Positions 52,780-63,849 of a stretch of 64,000 bases of DNA are shown one piece after another. The stretch is from Laccaria trichodermophora (lineage: Eukaryota; Basidiomycota; Agaricomycetes; Agaricales; Hydnangiaceae): positions 1,438,763 through 1,502,762 of the forward strand of contig JACTVC010000010.1 of the NCBI GenBank assembly GCA_018417955.1, in the 5' to 3' direction. The position numbers and the translations under genes were made by a program. The first letter of the stretch is position 1. Each line of letters opens with the position of its first letter. The notes beneath the pieces were generated by a model. That model made no database searches. It had not been told where the DNA came from and saw nothing but the letters and a program-made list of their open reading frames with translations.

Positions 52780-52903
52780 TTATCATTAGGATAGTCGTTT
52801 TCACTATTGTATCACTAATTGGCTGTAACGGTTGGGCGCATGCCAAAGAGAATATCGGCATCTTGAAAAATATTCAATGTTAGTCGAGAGTATAGTCGTG
52901 AGG

Positions 52904-55900
52904 TTACATACACGTTCGTTTGGCTTTCTTATGCTTATGGATCGAACCTTTAAGGTCTGCAATGTATTCTCCGGGGAAACGAACTCTGTCAACAGTCTTA
53001 TTCGTCCCGACCAAGTGATATTGATCGCCTGGATTTTCACCGGTTAAATCAACTGTTTGGACGTTTGTTTAAGCTGAAAAAAAACGTCTCAAGAAATTGA
53101 CACTTACAGGCGGAGCACGGAATTGGAGTCGAAAGACGACGAATTGTATATTTCCCATCACTCCATTCGAAGGTATCAGGTTCCTGCTTCAATTGAACCA
53201 TAGCTTCTTTGAAGTAGGTTGATCCAGCGATAGCCAATTGTAGTTCGTGGTCGAATTTGAGCATAGTACAGTCCCTAGCTCCTCGGATCCCTTGGTTATA
53301 TCCTTTTTTTTTCATACTGAACAAAGCGGCAGCGTGTTGCGCGAAAAATGGATAGTAAATTTCCTTGGGTCCATCAACAGCAACGTCTGAGTCATCAACC
53401 AATTCGAAGTTAGAGAAAAAGAAGTGGAGCAATTGACGGCTTTTTGCGCGTGCATCGACGTATTGCAAGAGTAGAAGAGACGGAAGCCCGGGATCAGCCC
53501 GCAATTCAGAATCGCGATCGCTGAGGTTTGTTTCGACACGGTAGGTCTGATAATCAACGACATTGAGCAGCTCCATTGCAATGGCTAAGGTGAAAACCAC
53601 CAAAATGTCATCAAAGCATTCGAGGTTTGGTATATGATTGGATAGATAGCCTACAAAGGTTGAACGTTAAACTGGAACTGCAAAGAATAACGTATTGAAC
53701 AGCACTTACCCGTGACCTTTTCCTCGAGAACAAAATGTCGGTGCCAGAGGTACATTATACGGATTAACAGTAACCGGGAGGGATCATGGTTTGTGTTAGT
53801 TATTACGCCCCCTAAAGCCCAAGTGCGGTATAGACCAATAATGGTCTCCCCTAGAGTAGAGAAACAATAGAAATGTCCTCCCCTGCATATCGACGGCTTG
53901 ACAGTTACAACCCAATGCGGCGTTTGGGGACGCATACGTCTGACAACATCGTAAATATTGAGGATCAACGTAGATAAAATAAAGACTTACAATCGCATCC
54001 CTGGTTCCAATAATATGCCTTCGAAGCACCATATATTTGGGTCAGGCCTTTCCATGCACCATTTCTCATCACAGTATAAATCAATTTTACCGTTGTCTTC
54101 ACGGTTTCGAGGACGAGCGACGATCCAGTATTTACCACCGACCAGTACGTCTACGGTGGTGCAGAACCCATCCGAGTCAATGTGACCATAGTGCAAAGCG
54201 CCGTAAGTAGCAACCAGTCCCCAACGGAGATGTCGCGATGGCAAAGACGCAGTCTCCTCGTTGCAGAAAGGAAGTCGTTCGGTGGCAATCCAAGCATGGA
54301 GATCCGTTGATAGGGCATCTGGTGAAATATCGCTTGCGGGCAACGGAAAGTCTAATGCATTCAAAATATGACCATTGTCGTTCGGTCCCGAAGAGCCTTT
54401 GAGTATCATCTGATTCAACGTTCCCTGAACGAGACGTTTACTGTAGTCTCCGTCCTTTATCAGAATACTTTGATCTGCATATAGGTAACGGTTATTGATA
54501 TTTTAACGCAGATAAATCGTAGAACTCTAACCTTGCATATCAATGACGGCATCCAAATGAGCGAGTCTACTCAAAGTATCTTCGTTCCAAGCTGCTTTTC
54601 CAACCGAACGTCCTGTTGTAACGATATTTTGAGTCGCAAAGATTTTAAGGGCCGTAGCATCGTCTAAGTTCTCGAACTCTGCCTCGGTCATTGTGAGGAA
54701 GCTTGCAGCTTCTGGTCGCGATAGGTGAGGAGGTAACCCGTCAATGTAATCTTTGACTACGAGGTCCATCAAGTTATCAAAATTGTCGATATCCACCTGA
54801 TGCTGCGGTCATGTTATTCGTGTTGATAGCAGCTACATCTGATATACTTACGTGAAATTCAGGCTTGTATTTGTGAAGATTGTGCAATGTGGATCCATAG
54901 AGAGCGTACTCCTCAGTGCTGACGCATTTCTAAATGAAGTTAGATGAGAAGGGGATAACGATTGTAAATTTGATAACGTACAGGCTTAAAGCTGTCAAGT
55001 TTCAGTGTTTTTTCAGGGGCCGATGCCTACGAATAAGTCAATAAGGGCATTCATCCAGCGACAGACGCATACCGTGACAATATCCAAATCAATTCGACGA
55101 CCTAGGATCGTGCCAGAATAGATGTATGAATCTTCTCCGCCGACGTACTTTCTTTGGAAGGATTGTTGAGAAGGAAATGTCGAAGAAGAGGAACGCGATG
55201 ACTCGCGGAAGAAGGTAGAGTCGGTAGGTGAAATCAGTTTATTTGATAACGTTTTCCTTTGACGTTTTGTACGAGGACGCCTTTTACGTTTTTTCGGCGC
55301 GACTGCGTTTGAGTGTTTGGGATTCAATCGGGAAGGACCATGATCTGAGTCGGCGTTTGATTCGGAGGAGTCGTCGTTTGAGACAGAATTTTCTTGAAGG
55401 TTACGTTTTCTCTTCAGTGTGACTGAATTAGCACTGTTCGAGTTCGATACCGGGGAATGATGGTCTGAGTCCTCCAAATCGGTTAAATCGCTATCTGCTT
55501 GAGAGTTTTGCGAAGGACTGAGTCGAACGCTGGTACTGATTTTACCGGGATCGACATCTACACAAGGAGACCGCAGCTCAATAAGTGCTGTTTCGGCGGC
55601 GCGAGGGACTGCAATGGAGGAAACCATATTAGAAGAAAGTAATGTAGATGCATTCCCTCCGTTTTCGGCTTGGCCATTCTCATCCACGACCGTAGCGCCC
55701 GTATTGGAAGTATAGACCTTGTTGGAACCCCGGTCTACTAAAGAACAATCGGCTCGTTCGGTTGTCGATGGTAGAGGATTAGCGACGATGGTAATGTCCT
55801 GTGTGGTTTGTGATGGTACGTGTGCCGGTGCAATTAAAGCGAGTTGTTGCAATTCATCGGGGTTTGGCTGAGATTGAGAGGAAGTAAGTGGAATGGATGA

Positions 55901-57831
55901 ACCCGGGACCAATGCTGTTGTCGAAGGAGGGCTTTCATCGATATCCATGTGATCTATAGGGCGAGTTCCCGGTAAACAATCAATTCGTTCGGTACTGCTT
56001 AGTGGAAGATCTGCGAAGAGCGGTGTGGCTGTATTGTGTTCCGTTGCAGCAAGGGAGTAATCGTTGGAGTTTGGCTGAGTCTGAGAAGGAGTGACTGGAA
56101 TGGATGAACCAGTGATCAATGCTGTCGTCGAAGGAGTCCGATCGTCCCGGCTTTCAGCGGTAACCACATGATCTATAGGATGTCTTTCATGGAGTTGGAC
56201 ATCCGCCAAGCGAGCCTTGACTGAACTAGCATCTGTAGTCTCCATTTCTGCAAAAGGAATAGGAGGGTTTTGGCCAGAAGTTGAAGTTTCCTTAGACGAA
56301 ATGACTTCTACAACCGGTGAAGCGGAATCGGTCGCAGTTTGCGTCGTCGACGTGGACAAATTCGTGTCAATAGGTTCAAGAGGTGCGGACGTTACTACCA
56401 GCGGCCAACCAAGGGGAATCGCGCCTTCGATATCTTGACAGTACATGTTGTCGACAACTTTGTCGTCTCCGTCGCCATCTAAAAACATGAGATCACAATA
56501 ATGTAAAGTCTAGCAAAATAGAAACACACCTGACTTGAACCAACCACATATTTCTTCATTGGCTTGTTGAAGACGATCCCAGGGAATCTCAGTTAAGAAT
56601 TGTTCCAGAGCATTCCATGCTGTAATCTTGCCCTGCGCGACGTTCAAGAGTACTTTCCACAGGAGCTTTTCTACCTCTAACAAAAGAGATGGTTTTTGAT
56701 TGCCTAAGGCTTTTCCCGTCTAGCGAAAACTGATGTGAACATCTGTATCAATGGTCCAAAAATTAGGCATACGAGAAATAGTTTCATCCTGTCCAGTTTC
56801 CCGCCGTTATACCACGCTTTGGTAGTCAGCAATGCTAACGGCGAGACAAACGTGCATATATCAATGCAAAATAGGAGAGTGGGCGCTTCATTTAAAAGTG
56901 TGTTGATCGCTTTCAAATCGAACTTGCCGTCGTTGAAAGACCTGTCAAGAATGATATGATGTTCCAATGACTATGTTAGAAGAAACGACATACATTATGA
57001 ATTTTTTGATTTTATTTTTCTCTTCATTATCAGAGGATTGCGGTGACTCCTCATTGACACGAAGATAACCCTACTAGCATTTAGCCTTCGTCGATATGTT
57101 AACTTGGCTGGCCGTACCTTCCAGACTAAACGAAGACACAATGCAGCAGCTTCTACGTTTGCAAGTGCTCCATGTACTTGGGTTCTTGATATTGTTTTCG
57201 ACAAAGACTGTATCAATCCAAGCTCTATTGACTGTGGACAGGTCTCGCTTGGTAATTCTGTATTGAGGGAAGTTTGATTGAATTTAGCTTTAAATTGGGT
57301 GACGAGCTTGACCCAATCGTGTAATGGGGACCATCCCTACAATGAAGCATGAGAAGTATATCAGACTAGTGAAGATTGTCGTACTTTGAACTTGTTAGTG
57401 AAAATAGGCCGACGTCGATGTTTGGGAACCTCAGCCACATAGCCATTATGGAGTGAGCAATCATTCATTGCTCGTACCATTTTGTCAATGAGGACATATT
57501 GCAAAAGCAGATCCAAGAAAACGCCCCTACGCTCCAAAGGAGGAAAGTGTTGCAAAGCGTTCTCAACGTTGATATATTTGAACATGCGACTGGAATGGTT
57601 TTCCTCTTCTCCTATTAACAAAGACCGTTTAACCGCTTTCAGTCTCGGTGTCAACCGGTTGGCAGATAGCAGAGTATGTTCCGTCTCTTGAAGGGCTGAT
57701 ATGAATGGCTAAACCATAACTTAAGCGACCACACAGGTCACGAAATAATGAAAACGCACCATACTTCCTAAGTCACCCAAAAGAGGCTCTAGCTCGTTTT
57801 CCAACACAAAACGGCCGTCATCCCACGGCAT
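52904..57831 (-). CDS. Large nuclear JmjC-like oxygenase, multi-exon
   Basis: A minus-strand gene from ATG 57831 (MPWDDGRFVLENELEPLLGD) to TAA 52904. Supported 3' exons are 52904..53028, 53108..53650, 53710..53939, 53991..54474 and 54532..54796; a long central exon lies at about 55070-56480. The N-terminal helical region includes SRMFKYINVENALQHFPP and LDLLLQYVLIDKMVRAMN. The Ser/Thr-rich centre ends with a nuclear localisation-like cluster (KKRKRRPRTKRQRK). The C-terminal third has a cupin/JmjC core: RWGLVATYGALHYGHIDSDG gives the iron-binding H-x-D, GGKYWIVARP a strand with a possible 2-oxoglutarate lysine, and RPQTPHWVV the distal His. Related JmjC-like genes recur in many copies in Agaricomycetes. 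Demethylase or hydroxylase activity is possible; the substrate is unknown. The retrotransposon is inserted about 120 bp beyond its stop codon. Confidence 0.65.
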
Positions 57832-57910
57832 TGTTAATAAGAATCTACTTTGGTTCCGTAGTGTTTTTTGTGACATCGCAAACTTTAGGGATTTGTTGGA
57901 GCAGAAGGTT

Positions 57911-58166
57911 CGAAACGATTGTCCGACAGGGAATCCCGGTAGACAAGCACTTGGGATTTCTATAGAGCCGATGAAACGGAATGACTGTCTGAAAGGGAAA
58001 CCCAGTAGACGATCGCTTGAGATTTGGTCCGGACGAAGCGCCTGAGTCTCCGGCCCGTTGAAGGAGAAAAGTTAGGGTAGATTAACGTTGGCACTGCCGA
58101 GCCCATTGTATGAAATCAAAAAGCGATGTCTAAACTGGGAAGCCCAGTGGACGAGCGCGTTGACTC
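57911..58166. repeat. Three diverged copies of a 50-57 bp unit
   Basis: Copies lie at 57911..57960, 57969..58025 and 58111..58166. Each contains TGTC(C/T)..A..GGGAA(T/A/G)CCC(G/A)GT(A/G)GAC followed by a GCxCTTG-like end. They lie upstream of the JmjC-like gene start, perhaps in its promoter. Confidence 0.55.
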
Positions 58167-58255
58167 ACGAATATGTTACTTGTCAGCGTAGCGAGCTTTG
58201 AACGATGAACTTTTGCTGAGCCTGCGAGTTGTACGTCTGGGTCCGAGATTCTGGA

Positions 58256-58325
58256 ACAAACAAGCGACAATTTTAAACTGAGAAGTGGACGTCCACTTTT
58301 CAGTTCAAAATTTGTCATTATTTGG
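58256..58325. repeat. Palindromic repeat, copy C (about 70 bp)
   Basis: Left arm 58256..58290 (ending AACTGAGAAGTGGAC) and right arm 58291..58325 (GTCCACTTTTCAGTTCAAAA... ending TTATTTGG) form a nearly perfect spacer-free palindrome of the same family as those at 26587 and 36971. Confidence 0.7.
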
Positions 58326-58535
58326 ACATTGTTCGAACACAATACTCGTATCGATGTTTCTTTGCCTGTCTCGTCAACCTCATCACGACGGACGGTTACC
58401 GGTCTACGTTTCTACTATAGGTCTGCCGAGACCCAGAAGTCTGATGTAGTGGGTAACTGACCGGCAGCTACGCCGTTTTTTTATTTTTTTATGTAAAATC
58501 TAAGACAAAAGAGAAACTACAAATGGCTTCGCCAC

Positions 58536-61500
58536 TCAATCTTCCGGACAACCTATCAAAATCACCCACTGGATGTTGCAACTCAGAGAGTAATTCCCTG
58601 TTTTAGACTTGTATACAGATGTCGTGTAACCGACAACAGCAAAAGACCCGTATGGAATTTCGTCATCGTAACGGTCGAGGATCTTGTCCAAATTGTTGAG
58701 ATTGTGAGCTGTATATTCGAAGTTAAATTTCCGCCCGTCATAGACGGGTACTATTTTAAAAGACTTTAGTATATGCTGAGAACATAACACTGAAAGCTTA
58801 CTGATTGCATCGAAATCCAAGAAGAAAGCAGCCGAAGTCTTAACCTTTGGCTGACCGCGCTTCGTAGAAGGACTGACGCTGCTGTTGAACATGCCAGACG
58901 GTTGTTTACCAGGTGAAAAGCCAGCTTCAAAGCAGTCAGTACAGGTGTAAATGTGATACGATTATCACTTACCACCTGTTCCTTGACTTTTCGTAGAGAA
59001 AAGTAAAGAATCTTTCTCAAGTTGCACATGTAGTTCCTTCTTTCCGAAAGCCATGCATATGAAGCCGCAAAAACGATCCCATTCCTGAGAATGAAGTATA
59101 CCCGAGATGGATTTCTGGCGTAAACCCCGTTCCGGTGGATTTTGCAGATTTGATGCAGTCACAAATACACTGGACAAATTGATAGCCGGCTGATTCTTTA
59201 TGTGAAGATGTAGACGTTCTCCGTCTGGTGTCGCTTTATATGCGGAGACATCCAGAGGGGACGCTCTCGATGGGTTAACATAGCGGCCAGATAAATCGAA
59301 GCGGATGGCGTTGACACAATTACTAAATTTGCATATTTCAGATCATGGTAAACAGTCGACAAATGAAGTTAGCACTCACTCAAATAGCATATGAGGGCAG
59401 TAAGTTTCCCAAGCGGATAACATGATTTGACCAGGACCTTTTGCATTGCTCCATGAGATCAGAATGCCACGACTAAAAGTTACTAAGTAACGATCAATAG
59501 ACAAAAAGATAAATGAACTAACTTTAAGTTTGGTAACGACGCGTAGTCGTCTGCAAGGTAAGCATCTTGGAGTTCCATCTGGGTAACTTCACAAGAGAGA
59601 GGCAAAGACCTAACATTGTAAACAAGTTGGGAACATATGATGTCAATGAATTGAACCGTCAGACTTACGTTAGCCTCAATGTGTCCACATCACTTAAATG
59701 AACAATATTCGCATTGGATGTTGATTTCTTTTTCTCGGCAAGCATGTCAGCGAATGTTTTCGGAGCATTATCCGAGCGATGTTTGGTGACATCGTGAGAT
59801 TGACCGCTTCCCTCGCCCGATTTGAACGATGCTGATTTCGATGGACTGACGTCCGCGATACTTTGTTTGGTTGCCATCCTGAATGAATGTTAATGAGTAT
59901 TATCAACCTACCGCATTCGAAAGTGACTTACTGTATCTGTCTCGCCTCTTCCTCTTCAACGTCAGACTCGTTATCCGACTGCTCTAGTAAAGGAGACTGA
60001 AAGCGCGCTTTGGCTTTCCCTTTATGACGTAGAGGCGACTCGATTTGTTCACGACCGACTTGCTCGTAATCTTCGTCCCCTCTGAGATACAGTTAAGCCA
60101 AAATCGTTAAGGGCATGAAGAAAGCCGCTTACACGGCCTCATCGTCTCTATAAAACGGTGAGTTATGTGAGAAATTAAAAAGAAGTGGTACTCACATGAA
60201 AGGATCGGCTAAGTCGTATTCATCCAAATCGCAAATCTCCCCACCCAAACTGATCTCATTAGACATAGGTTGTTGCTGAAGTGAAGTGAGCTACATACCC
60301 TTCACGTTCAGAGCTTGCCTCGTCAGGTTCATCTTGGGCGATGGATACATCTTTGATAGCGGATCTTACAAAAAAGGTGAACAGTAAGTTGCAACAATGT
60401 TAGAAGCGACCCATACCGAGATTTATATGATCTTTGTGCATCTTTTTGCGAACCAGCGCGATTAAAGTTGATGTCGCTGATACAAAGGCAGAGATTATAA
60501 GTGATTTTTAAACAGTAAGTAAATGTAATACTTACTGTTTATCGGCGACGGTGGAAACGCGTGACCGTACAGCCTTCGACAGTCTGTATGATGCGTCATA
60601 ATCAGAACGTTTATTGATACAGCAAAATATCTGTGAACATACGAGGCACGTTTAGGGGTTTTTACACTGATGGAAATATTAACGAAACGCATCGAATAGG
60701 TGGGAGGCATCTAACTCACATGTCGTCGTCGCTATTTTCGTTTGAAGCTGAAGACATCTTGGTTTTCTTGGAGCTTGAATCGGAGGTAAGTAGATTATCT
60801 CAAAGAAACTTATCCAGTGGAACTCACGGAGTCTCTGGGTTAACAACAAAATTTCCCTCTGGATCCAATACGCGCTTTTTATATCTATACAGAATGACAT
60901 CAACTCGTACGGCCATGGTAAGATAAAGGATGATAACGACGTACATGCCGAAAGCGCTTCTGGTCCTTACAGGTGTATCATCGGGAATAGGTTTCTTGGA
61001 AGATTGAATTCTAGACTTCATTGTCTGTCCCCGAAACATACTATCATCAGGGTCTAGTTCCGGTGTTCTGTCAAGGCTCTTAGACAAAGTAAAGTGCAAG
61101 ATGCCAAGTACGTACTTTTGTTCTCCTTCCGAAGAAGTGACTTCAATAATATCGCTATCAGAGGTTCGTCAGCTTAGAAAATTGCGATAAAGGTGCACTA
61201 CAGTCACTTTTTAATCGACTTGATTGCATTAGACCGTGAACTCCGCGAAGAACTAAGCCTCGGTGTAGGCTTGACAAGTATAGTCGGAGGAGGCGACCTA
61301 GCAAAACATCAGTTGAATACGCCATAGCTCCAAGGGAGCAGATTCTCACTGTGACCATTCTATTAAACTAAAAGAGGTATTGAGCGTTCATTCTAAAGAA
61401 GTGAAGAACGTGAACGCTTACTTCGATTCTTCCGTTGCAGCATCGACAGGTTCTCTATATCACGATGAAATACTGCGTAATGAAAGAAGCATTAATAAGT

Positions 61501-61554
61501 TTGCTGACCGTTTAACGGGAACCGGCCTTCGCTTCTGAGGAGACTTTGGAGGCA
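58536..61554 (-). CDS. Multi-exon gene of an uncharacterised Agaricomycete family
   Basis: Starts at ATG 61554 (MPPKSPQKRRPVPVKR) and ends at 58536. At least ten short exons with GT-AG junctions can be traced, including SPPPTILVKPTPRLSSSRSS, DSDIIEVTSSEGEQK, KKRVLDPEGNFVVNPETP, ISLGGEICDLDEYDLADPF, KTFADMLAEKKKSTSNANIV and SLPLSCEVTQMELQDAYLAD. The conserved C-terminal part includes AIRFDLSGRYVNPSRASPLD, SGILHSQEWDRFCGFICMAF, FKIVPVYDGRKFNFEYTAH, YDDEIPYGSFAVVGYTTS and CNIQWVILIG. The disordered basic N-terminus and the conserved beta-rich C-terminus match a family I have seen repeatedly in Agaricomycete genomes without assigned function. The exact exon list is not complete. It is transcribed divergently from the gene at 61911. 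Confidence 0.55.
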
Positions 61555-61910
61555 TGATAGGCAGCAAAATCTCAATGAGGGAAAAGGGACGTCGGTGAAA
61601 GTTTGATCAATTCCACATTTTATACCACGATATTCGGATAAAAGATATACGCAGAAAGGGTACGACAACCTCTAGTCTCTGCTCAAATTGTGTATGTGGT
61701 ACTGTTATTCTCGATCGCTAAAATCTTTCTATTGACTTCGCACCGATTGAAAATTTTCTATTCAGTCTCGTGGGATAGCAAAAATTGTATTGGTTTCTGT
61801 GGTAAACGCCGAGACATCGCAGAAAGTTTTGCCAAGTGGATCGACGTACTAAAAAGGATCAGTAACCTTGCACCTTGTCCGTTGTAAAGAAATTAGACTC
61901 TTCTCGCGCT
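61555..61910. promoter_or_regulatory. Shared divergent promoter interval
   Basis: 356 bp separates the ATG of the minus-strand gene (61554) from that of the plus-strand gene (61911). Sequence such as TTTTATACCACG (about 61618-61629) is TATA-like. Co-regulation of the two genes is plausible but is only inferred from the arrangement. Confidence 0.35.
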
Positions 61911-63144
61911 ATGGACGCTCGTTACAACAAAACCCAAGCCAGTACGTTCCCGTTCTTCTTGAAGATATCTACCGTTAAAAAAAATACAGTGGAAGATCTT
62001 ATCCGGTATACAGAGGCCAGAGGTAAATGCGACATCGGTACCGATTGCCAGCAACTGCTTGAAGTCGACGTGAGTAACAACCGTCAATCAAGATTAAATC
62101 ACGACACAGACATAACTGTACCCATAGATTGATAAACTCGAAATCGTGGCGTACACAAGGCCAGACACGTACCGTCTTTGCAAATTCGACGAGAAGTCCG
62201 ATAGTATGCAAGAGGTTATCGTACGACTTCAAGGCATTTTGTGCGCAACTGAATTGCCGCCACTCAAAGAATTAATGCAAGTGACGAGACAAAAACTGTA
62301 CAATGTTATTTCGACTGATACTCTCAATAAAAACAGTGCTGAGTCTCATGTTAAAAAGATTAGAGGTCTTCGTCAAGCAGTTCAAGTTACCGGTCTCGGT
62401 GAAGACATCTTTGGATCTATCATTCGAACGGTAGAAAAAATTCATCAAAAATTCGAACTAGCGTTGCCCGTCAACACTTTGGGATCTTTTCAACGCGGGG
62501 AATACGAGGGCGCAGCAGCACTGTATGCTCACAACAGATATTTCACCGACAGAAGGCTTGCACCTCAACAAGAACACCAGCCTTTTCTTCCCATGGTCGA
62601 TCCATACGGCGCATTGGACAAATTGCGATCACAAACATTTATTCACAGTTGCGACAACATAGTTGAATACACCTCGTTGAGGAAGGATGCAAAAGGGCAT
62701 GACGAGTACGTCTTGAATCACCTTTCAATCCTATGTCAACTCACTTATGCATCAAAGATATTTCGTTATCAATCCAGCCACATTTGGTTTGGGAGATATT
62801 GTGGAGATCAGCGTTGGCTTCGTTTGTATTCCCATCATAAACGGGTATAAGTTCATGGCAACGTTGAGAGGAATGGTTCTTTTGGACAACAGTGTACGAA
62901 AGGTAAGTACATGCTACGAGTAACCGACGGTCCTAATTCAGAGCAACAGAAAGCGTTGGCACTCAGCAAGGGTTCTCTGCTACCTACTTTAGGCCCCGCA
63001 TTGACCTTGAAACGCAAAATGCTATACATTAAGGACCATCTCGACGAAACGTGCGATAACGTTGGCGCAATGACTCTACAAATCGGCTCGATGCAGGGAA
63101 TTGAGGAGGCAAGGTCGACATGCAAAACACGCACAAACTATTAG
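61911..63144 (+). CDS. Protein of an Agaricomycete-expanded family with GDIVE-type C-terminal domain
   Basis: Exons are 61911..62069, 62128..62705, 62758..62902 and about 62948..63144, phases consistent. The protein begins MDARYNKTQASTFPFFLKIS. Its middle region has LQGILCATELPPLKELMQVT, and the conserved core runs QPFLPMVDPYGALDKLRSQT, FIHSCDNIVEYTSLRKD, FVINPATFGLGDIVEISVGF and KFMATLRGMVLLDNSVRK. The D-P-x-G...SCDN-V-Y...GDIVE order is one I recognise from many uncharacterised Agaricomycete proteins. No catalytic motif is evident. The tail ends with KRKMLYIKDHLDETCDNVGA. The junction at 62705 uses GTACGT and restores DEYFVINP. Confidence 0.6.
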
Positions 63145-63243
63145 TAAACGACATTTAATTCGGAAACCGTCATTTGTATACTCCACGCTGGTCGTAATAA
63201 ATATTCAATTAGAACTAAACATCTTGTTAAACACTTCGACTTT

Positions 63244-63793
63244 ATGGAATTCGACCCGAAACGAGTTCACAAGACGGTGTGCGATATCCTAGACGACAGA
63301 GCTAGCAATAACCTTGACAGCGATTGGGAGGCGCTTAAAAGCGCAGCTGATGAATTTCTACAAGCCGTGGAAGCTTTCGAAATCGCTGATGACGACGCCG
63401 ACATTGAGCTTGATAGCATAAAAAGTTAGCCATCATTTGATCTTAAACCCTGAAAGACGAGTTGACAATAGCAAACAAGCAACGTCTGACAAGAAAAAGG
63501 GCAAGAGCGATTTCAGTCGCGTTGAGCGATTAGAAATGTTACACGCCCAAGTCTATCCCGACGTCTATGATAAAGCTTGCAAAATGACGTCTTACGCACA
63601 AGCTTTACACACAAAATTAGCGACAGCTTCACAAAAGAACAAAGAGTTTGGAGAGAAGATGGATAATGCGCTTACATTTTTGACTGAGGTAGTTGGAATG
63701 TTACGCGACAACGAAGAAAATACTGAGGCTCAGTTGGGTTATGAGATGGACAATCCTCCTATGGATACAGACTCGGATGAGTCTGAGAACTAG
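63244..63793 (+). CDS. Small acidic helical protein, paralogue of the gene at 21.6 kb
   Basis: Two coding parts are 63244..63426 (MEFDPKRVHKTVCDILDDRA...) and about 63464..63793 (DNSKQATSDKKKGKSDFSRV...MDTDSDESEN). Joining them needs a short intron of about 37 nt (GTTAGC...ACGAG) or reflects a frameshift, because a TAG otherwise interrupts at 63427. The first part aligns residue for residue with the start of the 188-residue protein at 21575-22141 (DW..L..AA..F..A.E.FE.AD..AD..LD). The second part is a coiled coil with an acidic tail. It follows the preceding gene by 100 bp in the same direction. Function unknown. Confidence 0.5.
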
Positions 63794-63849
63794 TTAAACG
63801 GTTTATCAATCTCCAATTTGAACACGATTTTAGAGTGGAGAGGATCATA

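Noticed and set aside
52904..57831. TET/JBP-type DNA oxygenase
   Set aside because: The visible motifs (HIDSDG, GGKYWIVARP, RPQTPHWV) fit a JmjC/cupin arrangement better than the TET/JBP signature. Only a structural comparison could settle it.
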